From Perkinsus olseni (Eukaryota; Perkinsozoa; Perkinsida), in contig JABANN010000009.1 of the NCBI GenBank assembly GCA_013115125.1, positions 1 through 64,000 of the forward strand: a stretch of 64,000 nucleotides of DNA, given 5' to 3'. Below the pieces are notes generated by a model that worked only from the letters and a program-made list of their open reading frames with translations, had not been told where the DNA came from and did no database searches. Shown one piece after another: positions 21,926-35,500 of this stretch; position 1 is the stretch's first letter, and each line of letters starts with the position of its first letter. The position numbers and the translations under genes were made by a program.

Positions 21926-23503
21926 ATGGGAGAAGGCGAAGGCGGCCTCGACAAACGAGTTGAATTCGTTCTGCGGAGAATCTACGCCGTTTTCGGGTAA
22001 GTCGACGAGTTTTGTATCTACCTATGGTCGACCTTAGATACTCCAAGTACGACAAATTCAAGTCTACCATCTTGAACCAGAAGGAAGATTCTCCCTTGAG
22101 AGCCATCGAGACCTTCTTAGATGACCCCGAGGTGCCCACCATCCCTAACAATGGTTCCATACCATAACTTTCGTTACTCTCAGTGTACAGCCTTCTTCGC
22201 CTATCAAGGCTCAGGCGAGAGTCTCGTCGCGACCACCCAGAGCCCGGGTTCGGTCGCTCAGATCAAGAAGAAAGTGCTGATCGTCTGTCGAGCTAAGGTA
22301 AGTGCCCTGGGTCAATCTGAGGCGTCGATCAGAAAACCAATTCCGAAATTTAGAGTCGCTTTGGAACTATATCATTTCGGAATTCATTCGAAAATTTGCT
22401 TTCACGCGGGAAATGCGGTTTCAGAATCGATTCTGAAGGTGCAGCAAACTAGTACTGAAACTCAGCATCGCTTGTGGACCCCTATTTCACGAGCAAAAAT
22501 CAAACTCAGAACAGAGTCTGAGTTTCGGAATTACTTATCGAATGGCTTTCTTATCAACTGGCGTTGTGTCAGGCGGAAGTTGAGATCTCCGCGGACAACA
22601 TGGTCGATTCTATCGTCGTCCAGGAGCTCTCCAAGAGGTTCCTCGAGAACATCAACAGCCTCCTTAACGGGGCGTAAGTCACGTCATCTTGATTCTTCAT
22701 GATGCTCTCGCGGGGACTAGTGTAAATTATACTTTGCATGCTAGTCTACGGAGAGAGACTCTCCCGATGGGGGGGGAGATTTTCCAATCGCGAGAAAATC
22801 TACGAGATAGCGTGGAATCCACGAACAGCGAAATTTTCCAATCGAAATTCTCCGATTTTCAATCGGCACAAAGATTTTCCATCGCGGCCTTTGAAAGGAA
22901 GCGGAAGTTCCTTTTTGGTGCATTCTCGCTCATCGCCAAAAATTTGTATTACATACGACGGTAATCGGGCTCCCGAGGGGCGTTTTAATCGGCATCATCA
23001 AAATCTGGCCGTCTAAGAAGTCGGCAGTGGGACTCGGTACGCGAGTATTCGAACTTGGAATGCTGAGCATGAGCTCAGCCACTGTTCGCTTAGAGATAAA
23101 TCGACGGTGCGCGAAATTAATGACCGATTTCCACTTCTACGGGCGAGGGGTGAGCTCGGATAGTGCCTTTCTGAACCACCTTCGTGAAGCGAGAAGCTGA
23201 CGCCTTTATTGGGAGGGTTGTTGGTGGAGAATTCATGATGACGACAGAAATTTAGTCCGGTGTGGAAACTTTGTGGCAGCGTTCGGGCTGAGTGCATAAC
23301 GCAACAGAGAACTCATCGCTCAGCCATTGGATCTGACAGCGAGACCTCGGTGCGTTCGGAGCGACTTGCGCGTCACAGTCGGGGCAAGGCTTGCTCCGGT
23401 CTTGCTAGCGACAGCGTTGGGCTCGAAACTGGTACACACTGACCTTGATGAAGTAAAAGTGGAACCGGAAACCCCGAATACAGTCTTTCTGTTCGTCAAT
23501 TTT

Positions 23504-23564
<61 letters not shown>

Positions 23565-26500
23565 GCTCGGTTCGGCTAGAGCCTGTGGGCGTATCTTAGG
23601 TCGATCATGGTCATTGATAAGGTACTGTTCTGCCCTGTCGAATCCTTTGAACCAGCGAGGTTGGTCGGACTTGATTTCCAAGGACCTCCTCGGCAAGTTC
23701 TACGGATTCCTCTCGACGCTTCACGTCACTCATGGACTGATGGAAGGAAGAACTGTAAGTTTGCGGAGTTGGCGGATTTTTGGTATGGCAAGGATTCGTC
23801 GGCACTACAATCTGAAAGGGAAAAATGCAACATGCTAAAATGAGGCCACCATGCCTAGTAGCGCAACTCTCGGCGATGGGGAGTGATGGCTGCCTCGCCG
23901 ATCGGCCTGGTGGCCCCATTTTTTGGGGAATTGCATTTTATTCGTGTAGGGTTACGTCATTATCTGGTATTCCATAGAAGGAAGACTACTCGAAAAAATT
24001 GTGGCCGCTATTCCATGTCGGAGAAAACTCAACAGCAGCAGTTATCAATTCTTCGACTGTCGTTCTCTCCTTACTTACCCTCGTCGTTGCGTGCGGCATA
24101 GTGGCCTCATTTTCCGTTACATTTTGGTATCGGTTCTCGCCAGGTTCTCCCGCTGCCCCCGAGAGAATCCACTCAGCCGTCTCCGCCGTCGGACGGCCCC
24201 GGAATGCAGGAAACGGTACGCGTCTTTTCGAATATTTTTATCAATACCAACTTTTTCGCAGATCGCGAAGGACAAGATCCACGCCCTGGAGAGCTCCCTG
24301 ATCACTTGGACGAAGCAAGTGAAGCATGTCTTGAAACAGGAGCCGGAGGCGGCTCTCAAGGACCCGACGAGAAATCCTGAACCGATGGTCGAGGTCGAAT
24401 TCTGGAAGCTCAAGGCCAACAACCTCAACTCGGTAGTATCTTAGGTTGATGAATACGTGCCACGGAATTTCGCGGCAGAGAAGGGAATTTAGGAGTTGTG
24501 GTCGTGCGAGTAGCATAAATTTTTCCTGCAGCTTTCGAAAGGAATGTCCTGCATGAGGGAGTATCGATTTTCTTGCGGAAATTCCGATTTGCAAAAAAAC
24601 ATCTTCTTTGTTTTTTGAGCTCAATTGTATCGGAAATTTCTGGAGTGAAATTGCGGTTTTGCGAGTATCTTTCTCACTTGCCCAGGTCCATGATCAACTT
24701 GAGGCGGAGGAGCTGCGCAGAGTTCTCAGCATCTTGAAGGAGAATAAGAGTACTTATGTCGAACCATTCCGGAGGCTGCAGGAGGAAGTTGAGCGTGCTC
24801 GTGACGAAGCAAATGATAATGTCAAATTTTTATCGTCATTGACGAAATATTTTGAGAAGTTGGCGAGCGACGCGGTCGACTTTGCGGATCTGGAGAAGCT
24901 GTTCGACCCAATCCTGCATACGATATTGTTGGTCTGGAAGCACTCGAAGTACTACAACACTCCGGCGCGACTGGTTGTTCTGATGAGGTAATAATAACGC
25001 GGGAATGTTTTTTAATACCAAATTTCGACGAATTCTTGACGAAAGGGAGAGATGGAATTTTTCTACGCGTAGAAACGTAAAAAGCGGCAAAAACTTAATT
25101 TTTCGGCGTGAAACTGATTTTTGTGCTCTCGGTATCACTCGAATCTGCCAGCGGTTTCTGGAGGCGAGAACAGTTTCAGAACCAAACTTCTCTGAACTTT
25201 TGACGGAAGGGGTAGACGGACTTTTCCTATACGAAACGAAGCTAGAAACGTGAAAAACTGCAAAAAGTGGAAACTCTGAAAACTGATTCTACTGGCGTGA
25301 AACTGATTTTGGTGCTCTCGCTATTGTCAGGCAAATTTGCAACAGCATCATCGCCCAAGCGTGTCGATTTGTTAACGGTCCTCAAGTGTTCGCGATGATA
25401 GCGAACGAAGAAGCGAACGAAGCTGTCGAGAAATTGGAAAAAACTTTGGAAATTTGCACGGCGTTCCGCGACAAGTACTTTTTTTACAGAGATGTTGCTG
25501 AGCAACAGGGCAAGGAAGGTGGCTGGAGAATCCAAACCAGTGCCCTCTTCGTGAGGTTGGATGCCTTCCGGGAAAGATGCCGCGATACTCTCGATTTTAC
25601 TAAGACGATCGTGCAGTTTTTCAAACTCGAACGGGTCGAAATCGGCGGGACGAAGGGCCGGGAGCTGACCGCGTCGCTACAGCAAGTTTTCGAGGAGTTC
25701 AAGCAGGCTGTGGAGGTCTTCCAGGCGGTGTCGTATGATATCATGGACGTCGGGGCGCGCGCTTTTGACCACGATTTTTACAAGTTTCGGTCTGCGGTTA
25801 AGAACTTGGACCAGCGTCTCGGTGCGGTTTTGGGCAGTGGGTTCGACGATTTGGATACCATCCCGGGTCGGCTGAAGTTGTTTGACGCTTTCGAGGGTCT
25901 TCTGGAGCGAGCGATATTACAGGATGAGCTGGAGAGGAGGTTCGCTGCTCTGTTGGGGCAGTACCATGAGGACCTGATCGAGGTGCAGAGGCTGTATCTT
26001 GATAATAAGATGAAGATTTGCTCGGCTACCGATGATGCTCCCCTGTTTGAAAATGTAAGAATCGGGCGAATTTCGGTAGGTTGGTCGTTTAATCTTGAGG
26101 GTCGTGGAATAGATTTCCTCTGTTTCCTCGTGAAAACCGTAATCATTCCGGAAATTTCCGGATTAATTCCTGTTTTTCAGATGCCTCCAGTAGCCGGTGC
26201 TATCTACTGGGCTCGGTCTCTCCGTAGTCGGGTGGCAGGACCGATGCCGAAAATATTGGTATACAGCGAGATGGTGAAGGAGCAACCGGACGATTTTGCG
26301 GAGGTTGAAAGACTGCATTCGGCGCTGTGCAAGATTTTGGACGACTTCGAGCAGCAGATGTAAGGCTGCGTTTTTTCTGTCTCTTTATGACGGTATGAGA
26401 CCTATGATAAGCGATGGCTATGAAGACGCGGTTCGGTAAAATCTTTTTGGAAGGGGGCGCTAAGTGTCTTATATCTGAGCTGGATCTCCTGCCTAGGTTT

Positions 26501-29500
26501 GAGGCTTTCAATATGGTATTTGGCTTCTCACGAGATGAAAAATACGGGTTGTCGCTTTTTTGCGGAAAACTCAACTTCACGTAAAATCCGGAGTAAAATT
26601 TCCTTGGCCTATGGATCTCGGAATTTTCTCGGAAATATCCTTTTTCGGCGCTGTGCAAGACTTTAAAGAACAGGTATGAAATAACGGTTTTCTCTTTCTT
26701 CTTTGATATGATAAAGATCGCGGTTGAGCAAGTCTCAATGATTCATGAGGTTTCATCTTATGAGTAATTTTTTCGGAATTATCTTTTTTTCCGTCGCAGG
26801 TTCGAAGGTTGGGAGGCCGACTGTGTCGACTCCGCAAAGGAGAAGCTGAAGATGCGCTTATTGAGGCGTTTGGAGAAGACTGGCACTCTCAAAGTCAATT
26901 TCGATCCTCAGCTCGTTCGGCTGCTGCGAGAGGTTCGATATTTCCTTCTTTTCGGTCTGGAGGTGCCGGAAGTGGCCTTGGAGATGTATCAGCGGGCGGA
27001 CACTTATCGAGAGTGGACGGGGAGACTCGACGTGGTTGTGCAAAAATATAATTCTGTGCTGACGGAGTTGCTACTGGTGGAGGAGCCCCTGTTTGCGGAT
27101 CGGATTCAAAAAATGGATACTACTTTGTCGCCGGGTTTGGTGGATCTACGGTGGAATCGAGAAGATCGGATACCCGATTTTATCGCACTCGCGGAGGGCG
27201 TCATTGGTGATGTGTCGTCTGTTGTGGATGTTGTAAAGTGCAACCTTCGGAAGATCTCTGCGATTTTGGCGAGGTGGTGCCAAGCGCCTCTGCTGGAGAG
27301 AAAACCGAAGCCGATGTCCGCGGAAGATTTTGATAGCGTCCATAAAGCGGCGGTTGGCGTGAGGCTTCACATGATGACGGAAGATGGCAAGGAGATTCAC
27401 AAGCTGATCAAGGACAGCTCGGAGGCGCTGAAAGTCTCAAAAACGGCGGAGACTTGGAAAAGTTACGTCGATTTTGTCAACAACATCGTCATTGAGGGCC
27501 TGGTCTCGGCTGTGGCCGTTTCGCTACAGTATCTTTGCGAGATCTTGGATCCTCTCATAATAGCTCGGAATGAAATGCAGCCTCTCTTTGATGTGAAAAT
27601 CGAACTGCAAGATTCTGAGATTGTCTTCGAACCAGCCTTCACGCTGGCAAGCGGCTCCCCAGGCGGCCTGTGTCTGAGGGGGGTTATTGACGGATGGTTG
27701 AAGGACTTCTTTGCCATCGGAACAGTTATGCAAAGGCTTGACTCAGGTAGTGGAAGGGAAGGGTCGCATCGGTTAGGACGGAGTTACACGCCCGATGGCC
27801 ACGACGGTCTGGAAATTAATAGACCGATCGAAATAGAAAAAACCTTAAAAAATCTGGTCTCGCGGTTTTGAAGAAACCCGTAAATTTTTCAGGCACTGGA
27901 GACTACCTTAACGAGTTGAAAGAGCACTTCCAGATGCAATGCCTGCTAGCTTTGGTTAGCGAATTGATCGATAATACTGAGATGAAGTGCCTGGAGTATC
28001 GACAGAAGTTCCTGGAGCACTCCTTCTTGTGGCTGGATTCAATACAAGATTCGTTTAATACCTTCCTGGCGGATGGCGCTAAGGATCTTGTGGAGAACTT
28101 CGAGGAGGAGGGGGTAAGGCTGCGCAATTAATTGAAAAATTAGAAAATTGATGCGTTTTTTTCACGATTTCGATCCTACGAGTGTATAATATTTTCAACT
28201 AAGTTTTTATGAAGAAGAACTCCCCTTGAAGCGAGAAAGTTGAAAATTTATTGCAACTTTCGCGCTACGTAAAACCTCAATCAGAGGGCGTGGATTTTTC
28301 TACCGTCATAGTAATACCATAATTTTCGTTATTCACCCTACGTGGAGCGCGTACACTCGAGCGACGATGTTGTAATATAGTTGCTCTCTCTTGGATTCCA
28401 CTAATTTATAGAAAATCGTTGCGAAAATTTGATCGAATTTCCCAATTTTCCCTCATGAATTTGAGTACAACAGAAGAAGCGCTGATGGATGATCCTTAGG
28501 TTGCCTTTAACGAGATTATGGCGATGATCGGAGTTGATTTGGGGGAGCCCATTCCTCCTATGGAAAAGTTCGACAAGGCGGTTACGCGATTCACCCAGAT
28601 GAAGACTAGCATCAGCAACTTGAAGACCCCGGTCGATATCCACTGGCTGCGAATCAACATTCAACCAGTTAAAATACATTTAGTGCAATTCGCAGGAAAA
28701 TGGGAGTACACGTATACCAACTACCTGCAAGAATTTTGCGAGGGAAGAATTGGTTCGCTGTGTCGATTTATTGACAAGGTTAATAACGGCCTGACCCAGC
28801 ACAGCCCGGCGGACGATCCGGAAAATGAGAAGCTGCTCTACGCCACAATGACGCATATTAGGGACGTTAAGTTGGCGATGGAAGCGACGAAATTGCTGTT
28901 TAATCCGATCCGGGAGCAAGTGCAAACTCTGAAGAAACACGGAGTTGTTTTGCCTGAGGAGCAGCTCCAGGAGTTGGACTTGGCCCCTGCGCGATGGGAG
29001 GAAGTTATAAGAGCGGCGTTTGATGAGAAGGAAAAGATACTGCCGTTGCAGAGCGCGGAAATGTTGAAGATACGCCGAAAAATCGACGCCTTTGCTGGCG
29101 AGGTCGCGGAGTACCGGAGTACCTTCTTGCGGGAATGCCCGTTCGCGGCGGAGCACACGTACGAGGAAGCGTACGGGAAGTTGGACGACTTTTATGAGAG
29201 GACGATGGCGATGGTGGAGAGGGCGAAGGAGTGAGTTGAGTGGAATCTTTGCTGTGCGCGGTTTTGGTATCTTTCTGTGGGGCATATTTTGCTGTGATTT
29301 GGGAATTAGTTTCAGCCGACGTTCGCCTTGTTTAATTTTGTGGTATTTTTCTTCTTTTTTTAGTTTTGTGGAAAGATACTCGTGCGGAATCTTCGCTGTG
29401 CGCAATTTCAATTCTCCTTGACTCCTATGACTTTTAAAGATACTATCGCGGAATCTTCGCTGTGCGCAATTTCAATTCTCCTTGACTCTCATGAATTTTA

Positions 29501-32500
29501 AAGATACTATCGCGGAATCTTCGCTGTGCGCAATTTCAATTCTCCTTGACTCTCGGGATTTTGACAATGGTCATCACTTCGCAGGGTATCTTGAAATCTT
29601 CACTGTGCGCAATCATTTCAGATACAACAACCTGGAGCTTCTATTCGACATGGCCATGAGTGGCTATCGCGAGCTGAAAGATTCCCAGGAGGATCTTGTA
29701 TTATTGAAGAACCTTTGGGATGCGATAGCTCTCATAAACTTTACCTTTGAGGATTGGAACTCCACCTTATGGGACCGGATCAACACTGATGACCTTCTAA
29801 TGCGAGTGAAGGAGTTGGGGACCCAAGTCAAGGCGATGCCAAAGGAAATCCGCGGGTGGAAGCTGTATGCTTGGCTACAAGATATTGTTAAGAATATGTC
29901 CACCGTACTGCCGCTGATTAGCGATCTTCACTCTGAGACGATGAGGGACAGGCATTGGAACCAGCTGATGGACGTTACGGGAACGACGTTTACGAAGGGG
30001 CCCGAATTTTGCTTTAAAGATTTACTGGATTTGGAGCTGTATAAATTCGCGGATGATGTTAGTGAGATAGTCGATCAGAGCGTGAAGGAAGCGAAGATCG
30101 AAAAGAAATTATCGACCATTCGAACGACCTGGACGAAGCTGACGTTGGAGTTCGATCATTCAAGAGAGGATTGCCCGCTGTTGAAGGAGCTTGGGGAAGT
30201 TGTGGAGATTCTGGAATCGCACTCGCTCGAAATGATGGGGATGGTGTCCCAGGGAAGATTTATCGAGTTTTGCCAGGCTGTGGTGGACGAGTGGAGTAAG
30301 AAGGGAATCTTTGGGGTATCTTAGGTTGAAGCTAGTCGGTTGTGGGAAAAAAGATTCGCGTTCGTATCATCATGATTTTCGCTTAGGGAAAATTTTCTAG
30401 GCTGTGCGTTTGAGACAAATGGAAAAAGATCCTCCCTCCTCGCCGCGAGTTACGTATTTTCAGGTACGAAACTTCGCACGGTCGATTCGGTTTTGACGGT
30501 ATGGCAAAAAGTTCAGCGAAATTGGTGTCGTCTGGAACCAATTTTTATGCTTTCTGACGATATCCGATCCCAGCTCCCAGAGGATAGTAAAAGGTTCGAA
30601 GCTCTTGATGCAGAATGGAAGGATCTTATGGTCGACGCGTCACAGTCGTCGAATGCTGTTGAGATTTGCTGTGCTGAGGGAAGAGAGGAGGTGAGTAATG
30701 GGAGGATGGAGCCACTTACTTGATGTTTTGATGTGTTGGGGATGGGGTGGTATTTGGCATCTACGCCCAACTGTTTTTTTGCAACTCAACACGCGAACCT
30801 TGTAAATTGCGCAATGTGAACGACCGTGTTAATATTCTTATGAAATGATCGGACCCATTTTCCTCCCGGGCGCGGTTCGGTTATTGAGGGTTGATGAGCG
30901 CATCCCTGTCTAAGTTTAGACGTGCTCTCAGGTCCTCCATCGGTTGAACGAAGCCATCGAAGCGTGCGAGAAGAGCTTGAATGATTACCTGGAGCAAAAG
31001 AAGAAGGCCTTCCCGAGGTTCTACTTCGTCGCCAATCAGGCTCTGCTGGATATCCTGTCTAATGGCAATAGACCATTGAAGGTGGGAGGGGAGAGGGGGG
31101 AGTTTGGTACTGAATATCCTGGAAGGGGCTGATAACTAAGGGGGGAATATCTTTTAAACTCGTGAAGGTCAAGAGTAGTTAGTATCTTGAAGATACTCTG
31201 CTATTTTTTACAGTAGTACTTTGCCGCTCCCGCGTCTTTGAGAGGGGTAGCTATCTTCCTTCGGAGTTCTATTTCTGCTCACAGCGAAGATTTCTGGTCT
31301 ATTTTACAAATTGATCATTCTCCTGAGCAGTACCAGCTCGTTTTTCGCTCGGGAAGGGAAACTCTCTAATTATATCCGAGAAGAATATCTTTCCACCTAG
31401 TATATCGTCCTTTTCGTATCTTCGAGAATCTTTCATGGTATCTTTGAACTTCGTGTGATCCCTACCACGCACCGCAAAGATTTTTGGTATCTTGTCGTTC
31501 GCATCAGGTTGCAGAGTATCTTGGAGATTGCTTTGATGGTGTCAAGAGTCTCAACTTCGAGAAAGATCCGGTCAACGGCCGAATCGGCACCGGTATCATT
31601 TCAAAAGACAAAGAATATGTGCCGTTCTACGAGGATGTCGTTCTCGAGGGGGCGGTGGAAACGTATCTTACTAACTTGGAGTCGCACATAAGATGCACGT
31701 TAAGAGATATTTTGGACAACGCCCGGGCTACTGCTGAGAATTGGGAAGTTGATAAACCGAGGGAAATCTGGTTGCAAGATTACTGCGCGCAATTGGCGTT
31801 GGTGACGACTCAATTGGTGTGGACCGAGGAAACGGCGAGGGCCTTTGACGAGCTTGAGGGCGGCAGCGAGACGGCGATGAAGGATTATAAGAGAGTTTGT
31901 GATGATCGGATTGAAAAGCTCATTAAACAGGTAATGGGGGAATAGGGGGTCGCTTCCGAGACTCAATTTCTCAATTTCCGATATTTTTCAGTGGTGTTTT
32001 TTAGCATATCTTTTCCCGTCAGGTCCAACAACCGCTCGGAGCCGACCTTCGAGCTAAGATCATCACCATCATCACGATTGATGTCCACGCCAGAGACGTT
32101 ATTGAAAAATTCGTTCAAACGAAAATTACGGATCCCACGGCCTTCCAGTGGCAAAGTCAGCTGCGATTTTATTGGCAACAAAAACCAGCGGCGGGAAATT
32201 TGGTATCTTTCACTCCCGAGGAACTCAAAACTTGCGTCATTCGTATTTGCGACTGGGCGACGATCTACCAGTACGAGTATGTTGGGAATTGTGGAAGGCT
32301 GGTCATCACGCCGCTCACCGATCGGTGTTATATCACACTGACGCAGGCGTTGAATCTTATCATGGGTGGAGCCCCGGCTGGACCGGCAGGTAGTAGTGGA
32401 GGGGGTGGTGGGGCGCACGGTGAAGAAAATTACTATTTTTTGACGTGCTAGTGAGGAAGGAATTACGTGTAAATTATTGGTAGTGGATTGGGTGATGATA

Positions 32501-35500
32501 AATTTTTGGTAATTTTCCTACAAGTATGTTTCGTAAAAATTAAAGCAGTTTGCAAGGTGAATTGGAGCAGAAGCTACGTGGAAAAATTAACGCGATTTTT
32601 CCGGAATTTTTTTCCTCATTATTTCTTGCGAAGTTTGTCTTGATGTATTTAGCGAGAGTTCTTGTGAAGTCGGGCGTGCTTGCTTAGATTCTGATTTTTT
32701 TCACAAAGTATCACGCGTTTTTACGAAGCTTGTTGTCCCGCATTTGAAAATTATTGTTGTTTCACTGAAAACCTGCGTGTTGACTAAAATGATGATTTTT
32801 TTCGGAAAAAAAATTTTCCGTCTGTGGTCAGGTACGGGCAAAACAGAAACGACGAAGGATCTCGCCAGAGCGATCGGTCTTGCTGTGATGGTCTTCAACT
32901 GTTCGGACCAGATGAGCTACCTCACGATGGCGCAAATTTTCATGGGGTTGAGCCAAACTGGAGCTTGGGGCTGCTTCGACGAGTTCAACAGGATCAGTAT
33001 CGAGGTTCTTAGCGTCGTATCGACGCAGGTGAAGACAGTTTTGGACGCGATTAAAGAGAATCTTCAGACTTATCTTTTCATGGATGAGGATATTAGGTTG
33101 ATCCCGACCTGTGGATTCTTCATCACGATGAACCCTGGATACGCTGGCCGGACGGAGTTGCCGGAAAATCTAAAGGCGCTCTTCCGATCCTGCGCAATGG
33201 TCGTGCCGGATTTGGTATTTATTTGCGAGAATATGTTGATGAGCGAAGGCTTTGTGGTGGCGAGAAGTCTGGCGAGAAAATTCGTATGTCTTTACATGCT
33301 TTGTCGGGAGTTGCTGTCGAAGCAAATGCATTACGATTGGGGCCTGAGGGCGGTGAAGTCACTTTTGAGGCAGGCGGGGACGCTGAAGAGAGCAGACCCA
33401 GATATGGACGAGTACCCGATTTTGATGCGCGCGTTGAGAGATTTTAACACGCCCAAAATTGTTACGTCGGACATGCCAATTTTCCTGCGACTCATTCAAG
33501 ATCTCTTCCCGGGAGTGACGGCGGAGGTGAAATTGAATCCGGAATTTTCGAAAGTTGTTTCGAAGGTTGTTAAGGACCGGGGTTTGCAAGCTGACGAGGG
33601 ATTTGTGACGAAGGTTGTGGGATTGCTAGACATTCTGGGCGTGCGTCATTGTTGCTTTATCATTGGTCCGACGGGCTCGGCGAAAACGGAGGTCTGGAAG
33701 TGCCTGTTAGAGTCGCTGAAGGTGATAGGAGAAGAGGGAGCGTACGAGGCTTTGAACCCGAAGGCGATTACTTCTGATGAGCTGTACGGGATAATGACGA
33801 AAACGAAGGAATGGAAGGACGGAGCGATCGCTGTTATCATGAGGAATATGAGTAAGGAAATTAACGGCTATAAATCGTCGCACAAACACAAGTGGGTGGT
33901 GCTGGATGGGGATATTGATGCGACCTGGATCGAGTCTATGAATACTGTAATGGATGATAATAAGGTAGTGAAAGGGGTTTTCGAATTTTGGGATTTTCCG
34001 GAATTTCGCGATGTCAATTTCTCAATGTCACGACAGGATTAACCTGCAAAATTCCCGAAAAGTTATTCTTTTTTCTGTCGAATTTGGAATTTTTCTCATT
34101 TTACCTTTTTTTCCGAGATTTTTTTTCGCTTTTCGACTTCGGCTGGGTGGGTCGGTCGTTTGAAAACTGCTTTTCGGAAAATTCTGCACTTGCAACATTT
34201 TCGCGGTTTGCGTTTTTTCCGCCATATTTCACGCGAAAATTTTCAAGACTGGTAATATTTCGTAAATTTTCAGGTGCTCACTTTGGTCTCGAATGAGCGT
34301 ATTCCCTTCACCAACACCATGCGGATGCTGCTGGAAATCCAAGATATGAAGTGTGCTTCTCCCGCTACGGTTTCCCGAGGCGGCGTACTGTTCATTAACG
34401 AGACGGACGTCGGTTGGAAACCTTATATGGAATCTTGGAGAGAGAAGATGGACCCGGTGGCTCAGAGCACTTTTTATCTGCTGTTTAATAACTACTTTGA
34501 GGCAAATATCGAGTAAGGGAAGGTTTGGGGTCGGAATAGGTTGTACGTGGAAAAGTAGCATAAAATTTTGAGTGAATTTTTACTCGCTATTTAATAATTA
34601 TTTTAATGTAAATAGCGAGTAAGGGAAGACTGTGGGAGATGAGGTTTAGGTCGGGATAGGTTGAACACGTGAAAGTAGCATAAATTTATCAGTGGAGGAA
34701 TTTGTGTGGTGTAGGAGAGTTGCTAGTGAGTATTGTTCGGGAATGGACGAGCGGGTATCTTAGCTTGAAGCTGGCGCGGCGTAAATTCATAGATATGCAT
34801 TGGAGGTCCACTCGCGGCAGAAAAAAATTCATTTCACATGGCAAAATTCTCATCAGCTGAAAAGCGCGTGAAGCGAGTGGTTTTCCACTCTAAGTACGGT
34901 GTAAAACGCGGGGTAACTTCACGGAAAAATACGGATTTTTTGGTTTTTTTCCGGGAAAACTCTGCTGATTCGTGCCTTATACTGGATGGTATCTTAGGTC
35001 GATTCGCCAACAATACGCGTTCTCCTGTCCCATCCTGGACATGGGCTTCGTCCAAGCTATTTGTGCGATCATCGATGCCTTATTAAAGAACAACACTAAG
35101 GAGGCCATGGACGCCCTCAGAGTGGCGAGCGCGGAAGAGCAGAAACTGATTTACGAGGCTTACTTTGTCTACGCGATGATGTGGGCTGTTGGAGGGGCGG
35201 TTGCTGATGATAAAATCACTAATCACCGGAAAAGTTTTAACAGCTGGATGAGAAGTACGAGTAAAATAAAATTCCCGGAGGCGGGCGAAGCGATGGACTA
35301 CCGGTATGATACGGTCAGCCAGTCCTGGAAGCACTGGGAAGATTTTGTGACGCCCTACGCTCCGATCGCGGAGAGAATGTTCCAGACGATTGTGGTGTCC
35401 AATACGGAGATCGAAAGGATGAAGTACAATTTGGCACTTTGCATGAAAAGGGCGAAGCCTGTGCTGTTCTGTGGTGTGGCGGGTAAGTTTGAGGTGGGCG

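Noticed and set aside
23505-23564. CRISPR-like or other functional array
   Set aside because: It is a simple trinucleotide repeat with no spacers; the host is a eukaryote.
23327-23696. Poly-His (plus) and poly-Asp (minus) proteins
   Set aside because: Both are translations of the (ATC)20 microsatellite in a dynein intron.
28680-29411. Long minus-strand frame opposite dynein tail exons
   Set aside because: It overlaps well-supported dynein coding sequence, and the R/L-rich composition is typical of an antisense shadow.
29372-29560. Coding repeat protein
   Set aside because: 64 is not a multiple of three, so the frame changes every unit, and the array lies within an intron.
34028-34296. Phe-rich open frame between AAA2 exons
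   Set aside because: It is AT-rich intron sequence; the flanking dynein exons join cleanly without it.
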